A stretch of DNA of 64,000 nucleotides from a virus, in the IMG/VR virus record IMGVR_UViG_3300042900_000531, positions 1-64,000 of that record; one strand, 5' to 3'. Below the pieces are notes generated by a model. It saw only the letters and a list, made by a program, of their open reading frames with translations. It did no database searches and was not told where the DNA came from. Shown here piece by piece: positions 10,267 through 19,801 of the stretch (the stretch's first letter is position 1; each line of letters starts with the position of its first letter). Position numbers and translations under genes: made by a program.

Positions 10267-11028
10267 TCAAATTGTAATAAGTTCTCTGTTGTCACCCATT
10301 TGTTGAAACTGGGGCAAAAGATTCTCGTGCATTATGTGAGCAGCATATATATAACTTGCACAATATAAGGAATAACCCTTTAAAGCTGCGTTCTTTGACC
10401 AACCAAGGTCTTCTCCTTGAGAATGTACCTCGTAGTCAATATTATTATAAACCTCTTTAGACATCATTTTAGCTGCCATTATTATATCAGATTTAAAATA
10501 ACTTCCCAAAGGGTAATTGTCTTTTCTATAACCTCTAAAATCTTTTTGATCTATCCAATTCATGACACTTGGATATTTTGTATCAAAAGGAGTCATAAAC
10601 ATTAAGGGACTAACTGCGTCTGCTGTATCACCAATGTGTGCCATTAGTAGTTCTAATGTATTTGGGTTTTTTAATATTATGTCAGAATCAAGACTAAAAT
10701 AATAATCAGGTTGAAGCTCTCTTACTCTTGATAAAAGAGAGTTTCTAAGATTTACCATATTTTCGTATTTTGAAATAGTCCACTGTCTTGAGTTGTCTTC
10801 GTGATTATAGTGAGGTATATCGTTTCGTTCTCTTATTTCAAACAAAGGAATTTCAGGATGATACTGTCTCCACAAATTCAACATTCTTACAGTTGCTTTA
10901 TCGTCTGGTGACGTTTCAAAAATGAAACCAATCTTACTTAGAGGAATTGACTGTCTTTCAAGTGCTGCAAACCAAAGTGGTAAGATCCAATCTCTTTTGT
11001 AAATTGGACATCCTATTATTAACTTCAT
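10267..11028 (-). CDS. GT-A type glycosyltransferase
   Basis: This 253-aa protein starts MKLIIGCPIYKRDWILPLWF, like family 2-type glycosyltransferases. It has a nucleotide-sugar and metal motif YYFSLDSDI (DxD variant) near residue 115 and a late HSQGEDLGW acidic/His segment compatible with the acceptor side. Its ATG overlaps the stop of the upstream gene (TAATG), so it is translationally coupled. Between portal-side and protease genes it could glycosylate a virion protein or modify the host surface. Substrate and acceptor cannot be read from sequence. Confidence 0.7.
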   Translation of the reverse strand: MKLIIGCPIYKRDWILPLWFAALERQSIPLSKIGFIFETSPDDKATVRMLNLWRQYHPEIPLFEIRERNDIPHYNHEDNSRQWTISKYENMVNLRNSLLSRVRELQPDYYFSLDSDIILKNPNTLELLMAHIGDTADAVSPLMFMTPFDTKYPSVMNWIDQKDFRGYRKDNYPLGSYFKSDIIMAAKMMSKEVYNNIDYEVHSQGEDLGWSKNAALKGYSLYCASYIYAAHIMHENLLPQFQQMGDNRELITI

Positions 11029-11357
11029 TATTCTGCTGTTTGTTTAGAGTCTTCTTTTACTTCAGCTGTTTTTTTTGCAGACACTTTTTTGTCTTCAATA
11101 ATTTCAACAGCTTCAACAACCTTAATAGGCTCTTGCGCAGGAGATGATACTGCTACTGGAACATCAATAATATTATCGTCTTCAGCAACTTCTTCCATAG
11201 CGTAATCAAAAATTTCCATCATTCCGTCAATGATATCAACCAAAACTTGAAGAGCCAAACGTGTTTGACCGTTTTCTACTGCTACCTTAAAACCTTCAAC
11301 AGCATCTTCTTTTAAGAGATACTGCTTTGATATTTCTGAAACTATTTTAATTGACAT
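11028..11357 (-). CDS. Small portal-adjacent protein
   Basis: The start at 11357 (MSIKIVSEISKQ) is chosen over an ATG four codons upstream because GAGG lies at good spacing before it. The 109-aa product has a helical N-terminal half (VEGFKVAVENGQTRLALQVL), an acidic stretch and a Lys/Ala/Glu-rich tail. It overlaps the portal stop by 11 nt and the glycosyltransferase start by TAATG. It could be a head completion or assembly factor. No family was recognised. Confidence 0.55.
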   Translation of the reverse strand: MSIKIVSEISKQYLLKEDAVEGFKVAVENGQTRLALQVLVDIIDGMMEIFDYAMEEVAEDDNIIDVPVAVSSPAQEPIKVVEAVEIIEDKKVSAKKTAEVKEDSKQTAE

Positions 11358-13020
11358 TTTTTTCCTCATTTACATTTTCTTGTTGTTGATCTTCTTGATC
11401 TTCTACTACCACTACATTATACTGCTCTTCGAGAAGATTTTCAACCATGCCAATCCAGGCAGAGTCTGATCTCTTGATGTTAGGTGAAGTTAAGCGACCC
11501 TGTTGATTTTGTGGTCTCATTACATTTCCTGCACCTTTTCTGTTTGAAGGCATATTTCTTTGCCCTTTTGATGCTGGAGTTTGTTTATCTCCATCCTTAA
11601 CGACATCTTTACTAGTCTGAAGTTTTGCTTGAGTATCTGCTTGTGCGGCACCAACGTCAATCTGAACCTGACCTTGTGCTGACATAAACAGATCTTCTTT
11701 ATCGACTTGTGGGTCTTCGCCAATCTTCATTCTTGCTTCTTCTAAGGTGATAAGAGAGTTTACATACTTTTGTATTATATGTGTTTCTTTCTTAACTTGA
11801 GTGTCAACATCTATCTCGTTAAATTTAAAATAGCATCTGTCTGATACAGATGAATCAATTGGGTTAATTATTGGATCAAATCCACCTTCAAATAATATTT
11901 CGTTAAAAACATTAAGTCTTATCATTTCTGCAAATTGCTTTTGGAAATGCTTAATCTTATCGTACAGTGCTGTATCTAATCTTTCTGAAGCAGATCTATT
12001 GCCACCACCCATGCTCATTCCAAGGTGATGTGGTGCAACTCCAAGTCCTACTGCAACTCTTTCTTTAAAGTGATTCAAGTAATTAGATGCATCAAGTGCT
12101 GCGTTTTGCGAACCTATGACTTCAACGTCATGTCTGAATGGAAGGATTAAACCACCTTCAGCTCTAAGGTTTTCAATCTCTATTGCTGCTTGATCTATTT
12201 CTTCTGGCTCAGCTGGCTGATCTGCAGTTCCGATTCTGTATTTATAAAGCGGGAACAATTCTCTATGCACTAGGTTCTGAATGTCTTCTTCGATCTGTCG
12301 CAATGCAACAACATCATCCAAAACGTTTGCTAAGAATGGAGTACCAAATATTCTTCCCGGTTTTCTGTCAAAGAATAAATGTATAACACTTTCAGCTGGC
12401 CACTTAGGATCTCTGTCCGTGGGCGCGTAAGTCATTGGATTAGTTCTCTGCAAATATGCTTTTGGCTTGTTGTGCTTGTCTCTTAGGATTCTTGCTTGCT
12501 CAGTTGGTATCAGATAATATCCAACAACTGGCTGTGCAGCACCTACTGGCTCTAATGCCTTAGGAAAATACTCTGCTAAATCAGCTCTAGCTTTAACAAT
12601 AAACACGTTTGAAAATTTGAATAATTGATCAGATAAATCAATAAGAAAATCCAAAAATGGTCTTCTCATAGCCATTTCCATGTAGTCTATTCTCTGATAC
12701 AAGTAGGCTACAGCTTCTGGATTTTCCCCAACAATCTGCCAACCTTCTTTCCAAAACAAGTCTTGATACTTGGCCATTGCCTGCTTGACATATGAGTCAG
12801 TGTCTATCGCCTGTATTATTCTATCAAAGTTATATGGAGAAGGTTCAAAGTTAGTTCTTCCAGTATAATAATAGTTTACGCCACGATAGCCCAAAGCAAA
12901 AGCTGCGACTCTCATTGCTTTGCTCAGTGATCCAATTTTATCTGGAGCTAGCTGAGCTGATTCAAAGTCGAACTCAGACAACTCAGATTTCTGGAAAGGT
13001 AAATATTGACGTAGTGCCAT
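11347..13020 (-). CDS. Portal protein
   Basis: The 557-aa protein has the size and feature order of phage portals: an N-terminal alpha/beta wing (YNFDRIIQAIDTDSYVKQAM, FWKEGWQIVG), a central AYLQRTNPMTYAPTD and ESVIHLFFDRKPGRIFGTPF segment, then long stem/crown helices (LRQIEEDIQNLVHRELFPLY, GGGNRSASERLDTALYDKIK). The C-terminal ~100 residues are Gln/Lys-rich and likely disordered. It would form the dodecameric DNA entry ring and bind terminase. It lies further from terminase than in many phages, with appendage genes between. Confidence 0.88.
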   Translation of the reverse strand: MALRQYLPFQKSELSEFDFESAQLAPDKIGSLSKAMRVAAFALGYRGVNYYYTGRTNFEPSPYNFDRIIQAIDTDSYVKQAMAKYQDLFWKEGWQIVGENPEAVAYLYQRIDYMEMAMRRPFLDFLIDLSDQLFKFSNVFIVKARADLAEYFPKALEPVGAAQPVVGYYLIPTEQARILRDKHNKPKAYLQRTNPMTYAPTDRDPKWPAESVIHLFFDRKPGRIFGTPFLANVLDDVVALRQIEEDIQNLVHRELFPLYKYRIGTADQPAEPEEIDQAAIEIENLRAEGGLILPFRHDVEVIGSQNAALDASNYLNHFKERVAVGLGVAPHHLGMSMGGGNRSASERLDTALYDKIKHFQKQFAEMIRLNVFNEILFEGGFDPIINPIDSSVSDRCYFKFNEIDVDTQVKKETHIIQKYVNSLITLEEARMKIGEDPQVDKEDLFMSAQGQVQIDVGAAQADTQAKLQTSKDVVKDGDKQTPASKGQRNMPSNRKGAGNVMRPQNQQGRLTSPNIKRSDSAWIGMVENLLEEQYNVVVVEDQEDQQQENVNEEKNVN

Positions 13021-13082
13021 AAGCTAATTAGCTCCAAATTCTAAAGATAATACTGTATAGTACAGTTTATTATTCTTTAAAT

Positions 13083-13295
13083 TCAGCTTTGTCTTTCGGA
13101 CTCTTGAAATGTCTTCTTGATAATAATATCTTTAATAGCTTCAAGCCAAAAAACTGTCTCTGGTTCTGTAAAATCACTCTTGTAAGAAAGATTAGAGTTA
13201 GTAATCTTAATGGTGATATTCATTTCTTTTTCAGCAACAAGAGCTTCTTCTACCTGCTCTGCCAGCTCTTCTGGTAATACTGATTTTTTTGTCAT
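13083..13295 (-). CDS. Hypothetical protein (70 aa)
   Basis: A short acidic protein (PEELAEQVEEALVAEKE, then ITIKITNSNL and EAIKDIIIKK) directly upstream of the portal gene. Its ATG overlaps the stop of the preceding small gene in a TAATGA arrangement, so the two are translationally coupled. No domain was recognised. Confidence 0.5.
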   Translation of the reverse strand: MTKKSVLPEELAEQVEEALVAEKEMNITIKITNSNLSYKSDFTEPETVFWLEAIKDIIIKKTFQESERQS

Positions 13296-13480
13296 TATTT
13301 TACTCTCTTTACGGTTTCTGCGGGCATATCGAACCCATCTGATTGTTCTTGCTTTTGCTGAAGCTGCATAGTAAGCTGCTTGATTGTCGCTTCTTTAACT
13401 ACTACTTCTGTTATCAATAATCCAATTCTTTCTTGAAAAGATTGAACTATAAGGTTGATGTCTAAATTTGATTCATTCAT
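13295..13480 (-). CDS. Small coiled-coil protein (61 aa)
   Basis: The ATG at 13480 (MNESNLDINLIVQSF) is preferred over an upstream TTG two codons earlier, although neither has a clear Shine-Dalgarno. A heptad-like helix (EATIKQLTMQLQQKQEQ) suggests a coiled coil. It sits between the S74 appendage gene (8 nt gap) and the 70-aa gene, which it overlaps by a stop/start pair. Function unknown. Confidence 0.45.
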   Translation of the reverse strand: MNESNLDINLIVQSFQERIGLLITEVVVKEATIKQLTMQLQQKQEQSDGFDMPAETVKRVK

Positions 13481-13488
13481 GTACAAGA

Positions 13489-15346
13489 TTATACCAGACG
13501 AGATTCTAGTTGTTCAACTTTTGCAGATAATTGTTGTATTGATTTCACAAGATATGGGATAAGCGTTTCTTGCACAATACCCCAAGCCTGCTTAGTTGGA
13601 TCTTCTCCTCCGGGTATAACAGCATTGGGGATATGTTCATTCATTTGCTGTGCAATAAATCCAAAATGTTGACGCTCTGTTTCATCGTTTTTAAAAACAA
13701 ATTTTGTAGTTTGAACGTTATTAATAAGGTTTAGTGCATTAACGTCTTCTTCAATTATATTTTTTAATCTAATATCTGATGGGTTATGTACCCCATAAGA
13801 TGTATACCATCTTTCTGAAAAACTACCGGCGTTCGCCGTGCCTGTAATATTTATTGCTCCAGAACCGCCGTCTGCGTAACCATTTATTTTAACATTTTCA
13901 TATAGAGTACTAAAAATTGTAATATCTTGATAATAGCTATTAATTAATCCATTTGAATTTATTGATACGCTAGAATATTTGCCAAACGAACTAGAACCGG
14001 CAGTTGTCGTTAGTGATGTTTCACCAATTGTATAACCACCAATTGTTCCTGCTGCCGCAGTTATAGTTCCTCGAAACGAAGCGTTTCCAGATCCATCTAT
14101 TTTAAAATTTTTAGAAATGATTTGTCCGTTAGATAAATAAATTCCAGTACCTGCAGTTGAATATGTATCGGTGCCATTCCAATTAAAATTATTGGATTGT
14201 ATTGCTCCAGTTGTAATTACGCCTCCAGATATTGAAGTTACGTTTGCATTAACTGCTGCTCCATTTATTTTGCCATCTGCTGTAACTTGCGCTGCTGCTG
14301 CTGCTGTTGCTGCGTCGTTTGCTGTAGTTACTGCTCCACTTATTGCGGTTGCTGTCTGAGAACCTATAGTTACGTTTCCAGCAATAGAAAGATTAGTCCC
14401 ATCAAAAGCTAACTTATCCCCTAAAGAAAATCTACTAGATGTGTCTACATAAAAAGGAGTATCTGCGTTTGCGTATGTTCCAGTTCCTAAAAATATTTTA
14501 TTTGTGCCTGCGTTAACTCCTCCAACTGTTCCACCAGAAACTGTAGCGTTGGTAATTACCGTTCCAGTAGTCTTTACGTTGGTTCCATCCCATTCAAAAA
14601 AATTAGTTGCATTGCCAACTTTAAAAATTGGCGTTCCTGCATTTGGAAGCCAATAGTTATGCGCGTTTAAGTTTATTGATGCCGCTGCTATTGAACCTCT
14701 TATTTGAGATGAATCAAAAATAGCTTGACCAGAACCAGATATCAACCACCCAGCACTTCCGGTTGTCCATTGAGTTCCATCAAAAGATCCATTATATGTA
14801 GAAGATTTAATAACAGAGGTTACTCCACCTAAAGTTATTGTGTGTGCACCTATTGTTCCTGCAGTAATTTTTGCTGCAGTTAAGCTAGAAATATATTGTT
14901 CCCCAATTAATGGAGTTGCACCAGAAGAAACCAGACTGGTATATGCGCCCACTGTTCCAGCACTATTAACTACTGCAACTCTTCCATAATATGTTTTAGG
15001 AGTAGAATCAGTAGAGTTAGTTACTGAGATTGTAAATACGTTAGCTTTGTTTTTACCAGTTGCTACTGGAGTTCCCGTTCCTGCAGGGTCGTCATATAGC
15101 TGATATGCATATGAATCTAGGTCAATGTCATTAACTGGATTAAAATAAAACATTACTGTTTCAAAATTTGCCGCAACTCCAAAACCAGTTATGGTTGATG
15201 GTACGGACAAAACTGCTGGAGTTTTTACTCGTATAGTTTCTGGTAAATCATCTACAGCTACTATCTCAGTATTCTTAGGCTTAAGAGCAAATAGATAGTT
15301 AGCGTCTGGCTTAAGTCCGTGTAATTGTTTTTTTAATAATTGTCAT
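13489..15346 (-). CDS. Appendage protein with S74 chaperone, +1 shift
   Basis: The start is ATG 15346, with GGAG eight bases upstream and overlapping the preceding TGA (ATGA). Nine codons later the frame meets CGG (15319-15317) and then TAA. Skipping the C gives TITGLKPDANYLFALK, an FN3-like motif, and one open frame of 618 aa. The middle has repeats with GTIGGYTIG-type glycine turns. The C terminus carries SDIRLKNIIEEDVNALN and FGFIAQQM, hallmarks of the Peptidase_S74 intramolecular chaperone, ending in a coiled coil (QQLSAKVEQLESRLV). Such domains trimerise fibres and may then cleave themselves off. Without the shift the product is only 11 residues. Confidence 0.82.
15316..15322 (-). other. 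+1 recoding site 2 (ACA C GGA)
   Basis: The minus-strand frame is ATT ACA CGG ACT TAA. With the C skipped it is ACA, GGA, CTT, AAG, CCA. The seven bases ACACGGA match site 1. A run of seven A (about 15327-15333 on the opposite strand) lies just upstream, so a homopolymer miscount is the main alternative. Confidence 0.6.
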
Positions 15347-16320
15347 CGTATTACTCCGGTGCTCGTAAAAGATATTGAAGGATCTATCTCTTCTCTATTG
15401 AAAGAAAGTTTATAATTTTTACTGTACGCATGTTTTGTGATGGAAACTCCAGTTCCACTAGAAGCTTGGTTCTTGGTTGCAAGTACTTCAATCTCATAGG
15501 AAAAGGAACCATAATAATCATCATATGCACTTAAGCCCGTAACAGAAGTTTCGGTATTTAAATCTATAGTAAATATTGGAGTGTCCACAACAGCATTTGT
15601 ACTATAAAGGTCTATTCCATTTGAAGTATAGACTACTGATTGCCCACTTGTTGTTGTAGAGGTCTTAATTATTTTAAGGTTTATCTTTCCTTTGTCTGGA
15701 CCTTTATCTCCATAGATAATTAGTTTTGGACCATCAAAATTTCCTAGAACTTTTGCTCCTGCAGTTTGGGTTTTTCCATTAACCCATATTCCTGGATCTC
15801 CCAAATAAGTAATTTGAGAAACTCGAACATTTGAGGATCCGGCTACTACGGAATGAGAATAATAACTAACAAGATTAGATCCAGAGCCAGTAAGAGATCC
15901 CATGAAATTTAAACCAGATGGATTTACTGTTCTGACATAGTTGCTGCCAATCAAGGATATGTACTGAACATTGTCACTATGATAATAAATGTAATATGCA
16001 CCATCTGGTCTTGACCCTGCGTTTACATTTGTTAAAGATTTAAAGTATAGATTATTATTAGCGTCGATATAAGAGTAAGTAGCAGTCGTCGACGTTGCAG
16101 TTTCGTATGTGACCAAATATGAATCTTGATCAAAAGATTGCTGAATAACGTTACTTGACGAGGTAAAGACCTGACCTATATTCAACTCACCTAGTGGAGC
16201 ATGAATCCAATCATTTACCTTCAGATTATCAGCAAGAGCTGGAAAAGATATTGATCTTCTAATAGGAGGCTTGATGGACGTTGTTAGTCCTGATGTAGTG
16301 TAATAATTAAACCAAGACAT
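15343..16320 (-). CDS. Hypothetical tail/appendage protein (325 aa)
   Basis: It starts MSWFNYYTTSGLTTSIKPP and is rich in Ser, Thr, Tyr and Asn with alternating strand patterns (YISLIGSNYVRTVNP, KLIIYGDKGPDKGKINLKII). It ends SISFTSTGVIR with TGA. That TGA overlaps the ATG of the S74 gene, so the two are coupled and probably form one appendage. A beta-rich virion protein is likely. No known family was recognised. Confidence 0.55.
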   Translation of the reverse strand: MSWFNYYTTSGLTTSIKPPIRRSISFPALADNLKVNDWIHAPLGELNIGQVFTSSSNVIQQSFDQDSYLVTYETATSTTATYSYIDANNNLYFKSLTNVNAGSRPDGAYYIYYHSDNVQYISLIGSNYVRTVNPSGLNFMGSLTGSGSNLVSYYSHSVVAGSSNVRVSQITYLGDPGIWVNGKTQTAGAKVLGNFDGPKLIIYGDKGPDKGKINLKIIKTSTTTSGQSVVYTSNGIDLYSTNAVVDTPIFTIDLNTETSVTGLSAYDDYYGSFSYEIEVLATKNQASSGTGVSITKHAYSKNYKLSFNREEIDPSISFTSTGVIR

Positions 16321-16322
16321 AG

Positions 16323-17921
16323 TTACAGCTCTTTGTAAAGAATCTCAAAATCATAAGTGCTAATCTTATCATCATCTACCTCAATTTCAAAGGTGGCACT
16401 ATATTCGTGTCCTCCACCTATTTTTTGAACAGCGTCAAAACCGGATAATACTAAGTTTGAATATGGTTTATTATCAACGTTATCATAATAATCTTGTCTT
16501 GCAGATTCATAATCTATTGAGCTTGCACTTATGGGGTTGCTTCCATCAACAAAATTGTGACTATGATTTGCCAAGCTAACGCCATCTATCTTCGCCCCAT
16601 TTTGAATAGTTATGTCGCCCTTTATTGTTCCGCCGTCAGCTCTTAAATATTGAGGGTGGGCATCGCCGTCCAGATCATCCAAGTCATTGTGAGAAGACCT
16701 AAGATTTTCTCTCTTTGAATTGTCTACATATATTTGATCAAAAATTTCATTATATCTGATTACATCATCTGCTGTTGGAAAAGCTAATGCAACTGTTCTT
16801 TGAACCGCAAAAGCTTCTAATTGAATTATGTAATTAATATATCTTCTTTTTAGTCGCAAAAGCTCTAAATAGGCTCTCATTCTTTTGCCTAAATTTATTC
16901 TTTTTTCTACAAGATCAGTAGTTACAGAACCAAGGTTACCAACTATTGCATTACTAGCAACTACCATTTCGCCCGTTAGCATAGGTGCGTTCTTTGCAAA
17001 AGCAGTTGTATTAATGTCTGTCATTATTGGTTCTATTAATTTAGACTTAAAAGTCATTGCAGGGACTAAGTAATTATTATAAAACATATCACCTAAGTCA
17101 ACGCAATCTCTTTTAATTAAACCAAGTATAGAATTTATTTCAGAAGAAATTGAGTTTATTCTGATCGAAAAAAACGCTTGAAATTGAGCGGCTTGTTTCT
17201 TAGAGATTTGATCCAATTCGGATTGTGGAATTGAGACTGACTCGGTTGTGATTTCCTTGGCAAACTGTTTCGTATAGTGCGTAACTGCCTTTGCCCAGTC
17301 TGCGAGGTGTTTTGCGATTTCGCCTTCTGTTTCATCTTTATACTCTTCTCCTAAATAATATATAACTATATTTTTTATTATTGAAACTTCACTATTAATG
17401 TAGTTTAGTATTTTTTTTAGACTTATTAAATGTCCAAAACTGGTATGAGAAATAGCTATGTCATATTGCTTTACAAACTCTCTACAAGCTCTGCACTTGT
17501 GCTCTTGTGCGTAGGTGTATTGTCTGTAACAAATAAAATCTGGAGCAGACTTTACTTCCATGGTAGTAAATGTGTTGTCACCATCTTGTTGATTTCCATA
17601 ATACTTTTGTGCATCTTGCCAAACTGCGTTATGGGCAATTTCCATCTCCACAGAAAAATATGCATTGATATTAACCTTAAGTAGGTTATCATCCAACTCT
17701 TGAATTAATTTCTTAATAATTTGATCACAGTCAAATATGTAAGATCTGACTTGCCCAATTGGAGTTTGTGAAATGTTAGTATAATTTACTAATTTATTAG
17801 AATCTTCTACGCCTGCTTCATTCAGTCTTTTTTCTACAGAGTTAAAAGAAGATACGTCAGAATATGGGTCATTGAAAACATTCTCTACTGCGCTAGAATT
17901 TCCCAGTCCATAGTTTGCCAT
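16323..17921 (-). CDS. Structural protein with fibre-type C terminus
   Basis: This 532-aa protein has a largely helical first 400 residues with a Cys cluster (HKCRACREF) and long helices (INSISSEINSILGLIKRD, LELLRLKRRYINYIIQLE). A fibre-like segment follows: HNDLDDLDGDAHPQYLRADG, then GTIKGDITIQNGAKIDG. The DxHPQYL motif is common in tail fibres and baseplate connectors. It lies 2 nt downstream of terminase and 2 nt upstream of the next appendage gene. A baseplate or collar protein linking appendages is a reasonable inference. Confidence 0.6.
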   Translation of the reverse strand: MANYGLGNSSAVENVFNDPYSDVSSFNSVEKRLNEAGVEDSNKLVNYTNISQTPIGQVRSYIFDCDQIIKKLIQELDDNLLKVNINAYFSVEMEIAHNAVWQDAQKYYGNQQDGDNTFTTMEVKSAPDFICYRQYTYAQEHKCRACREFVKQYDIAISHTSFGHLISLKKILNYINSEVSIIKNIVIYYLGEEYKDETEGEIAKHLADWAKAVTHYTKQFAKEITTESVSIPQSELDQISKKQAAQFQAFFSIRINSISSEINSILGLIKRDCVDLGDMFYNNYLVPAMTFKSKLIEPIMTDINTTAFAKNAPMLTGEMVVASNAIVGNLGSVTTDLVEKRINLGKRMRAYLELLRLKRRYINYIIQLEAFAVQRTVALAFPTADDVIRYNEIFDQIYVDNSKRENLRSSHNDLDDLDGDAHPQYLRADGGTIKGDITIQNGAKIDGVSLANHSHNFVDGSNPISASSIDYESARQDYYDNVDNKPYSNLVLSGFDAVQKIGGGHEYSATFEIEVDDDKISTYDFEILYKEL

Positions 17922-17923
17922 TG

Positions 17924-19798
17924 TTAAAACACCTGTCTTTTAATTGGTGCACTTGCACGTCTGCTAAAACTTTTTCTCAATGATGTTTTTGCACCCAAAG
18001 AGTCTGTTCTGTTTGATACTTTTGTTTTGCTTGCGTCAGTATCATCATCTTCTCTATCGCCACTTCCTGGCATAAAGAACGTATTGGAGAATGAGCTAGT
18101 AGTCGTAGTGTACCTTGCTTTGTGTAAATCTCCATAGTTTTGAGTTATAGAAAGTAAAGCTAGGATTAATGCATCGTGCGCGTGATCTTGTGCTGATCCG
18201 CCTGCTTCGAATACTGGTCTACCAGTTTGAGTAGTTCTTAATACAACATAAGATATTAATTGCATATACATTTCATTATCTTTTTCCGGAATCATTAATA
18301 ATTCTTTTTCAAGATATTGTCTTAAGTTATCTACCATGTATGGTTTAATTTCTTTTTTAACAACCTGTTTAGTGTATGGATCTCTTAGATCTATAGACTC
18401 TCCAAATCCAACGCCTTTTACTTTTTGTTTTAATCCAGAAAGAGGATTTTCAACACCGTACTTATGCAAAAGCTCTACTTGCACTTCTCCGTAACCTCTG
18501 TCTACATAAATATGTTTTGGTATAAAAATATTATTTAAATCAACAATTCTAGAAACTGCTTTAGTTAATGTATATTCAGATCTTTCTATTTCTTCTCTAT
18601 AGGCAAGTCTGACTTTGTTTCTGAATCTTTCCTCCTCATAGGTGTCTGAGCACACCTCTAGAACAACTATGTTCGTACCTGCTCCGTACTTGTCCCAGTC
18701 AACTCCTATGACGTGAAAAGATCTAGCTGACTTTAACTCGGCATCATAATTCCAGTTTGGTTCTATGAAAGCTTTATCAACATATTTTCTTGGGTATACA
18801 CCTTCTGCGTCTTCGCCCCAGTCAGCTTCAATTTCATGTCTGTATCCTATTTCTGAATACTGTTCCCTAAATTCGTCTTCTTGCTCTTTAGCAAAATATG
18901 GGTTGCAATATGATGGAAACCAAAACTCTTTAAATCTTTCTGATCTACACCATTCCCAAAAGCGTTCTCTTCTACCAGTTGGCGTTGAAGCTCCAATCAA
19001 AACTTTGTCCGGTTGGTCTTCTGCCGTTTTCTGAAGCATTGCATATAATGCATCAAGGTCATCTGCGTGCATGTAGTCCATTTCGTCAAGAACAATAACG
19101 TGTGCTTCCTGACCACGAGCTACGTCAGACTTTCCGCCAGAACGCATACCAGATGTAAAGAATCTAATTGTTGATCCATTAGAGAACTGAATCATGAATT
19201 GAGGGCTTGTAACTTTTCTAACTATAGAGTTCATTACAATTTCATTCTTAGATGCAAGTCTTAGAATTTCCTGATAGATTAATTCAACGTGAGACTTCAT
19301 TGGCGCAATAACAAGACATCTGCCATCTTTATGAGTATAACTATAGTGCAATAGGTAAACAGCCATACTAAATGTTTTACCAAGACGACGACCAGCTCTT
19401 AAAACTTTTCTGAGTGCAGGGTCTCTTAAGATTAGAGTTTGATAGACTCTTGTTTCTGCTTGTAAGAATTGTCTTGCCCACACGCACGGGTCTTTAGCTA
19501 TGTGTATCTGCCTTTGTTGTTCTCCAGAGATTCCAAGATCTAAAAGATCCATATCAAGATCAAATGGTTCGTCAACTAAAAGAGATAACTCTTTATTGGT
19601 CAATGGACGTTCTGTTATAGTGCTTCCATCTGCCCAAGTTAGATGATTTAATTTATTTTGAAAAACCCATTCAATTCTATTAATTTGTTTGAATGTTTCT
19701 ATATCTTGATCTTTTATTATTTCTAATAAATCTTCTCTAGATAGTTTTTCTAAATCTTCTCTAAACTTTTTAGTTTTTGATGATAATGTTGCGCTCAT
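17924..19798 (-). CDS. terL: Terminase large subunit
   Basis: This 624-aa protein has a Walker A AGRRLGKT at about 135-142, Walker B VIVLDEMD at about 234-241, a GASTPTG coupling motif, and an RNase H-like nuclease with Asp in GVDWDKYG near 367 and a late AQDHAHDAL acidic/His motif. It cuts concatemeric DNA and pumps it into the prohead through the portal. No small terminase was recognised beside it. The C-terminal ~60 residues are Ser/Arg-rich, as expected for a portal-binding tail. It lies 4 nt downstream of the 543-aa gene. Confidence 0.93.
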   Translation of the reverse strand: MSATLSSKTKKFREDLEKLSREDLLEIIKDQDIETFKQINRIEWVFQNKLNHLTWADGSTITERPLTNKELSLLVDEPFDLDMDLLDLGISGEQQRQIHIAKDPCVWARQFLQAETRVYQTLILRDPALRKVLRAGRRLGKTFSMAVYLLHYSYTHKDGRCLVIAPMKSHVELIYQEILRLASKNEIVMNSIVRKVTSPQFMIQFSNGSTIRFFTSGMRSGGKSDVARGQEAHVIVLDEMDYMHADDLDALYAMLQKTAEDQPDKVLIGASTPTGRRERFWEWCRSERFKEFWFPSYCNPYFAKEQEDEFREQYSEIGYRHEIEADWGEDAEGVYPRKYVDKAFIEPNWNYDAELKSARSFHVIGVDWDKYGAGTNIVVLEVCSDTYEEERFRNKVRLAYREEIERSEYTLTKAVSRIVDLNNIFIPKHIYVDRGYGEVQVELLHKYGVENPLSGLKQKVKGVGFGESIDLRDPYTKQVVKKEIKPYMVDNLRQYLEKELLMIPEKDNEMYMQLISYVVLRTTQTGRPVFEAGGSAQDHAHDALILALLSITQNYGDLHKARYTTTTSSFSNTFFMPGSGDREDDDTDASKTKVSNRTDSLGAKTSLRKSFSRRASAPIKRQVF

Positions 19799-19801
19799 AA
19801 A

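Noticed and set aside
15343-15345. Programmed readthrough of TGA in a TGA-CAA-TTA context joining the 325-aa and S74 genes
   Set aside because: The two frames are the same, and UGAC is a leaky context, but an ATG overlapping this TGA with a strong Shine-Dalgarno gives a better gene start, and the CGG +1 shift matches three other genes.
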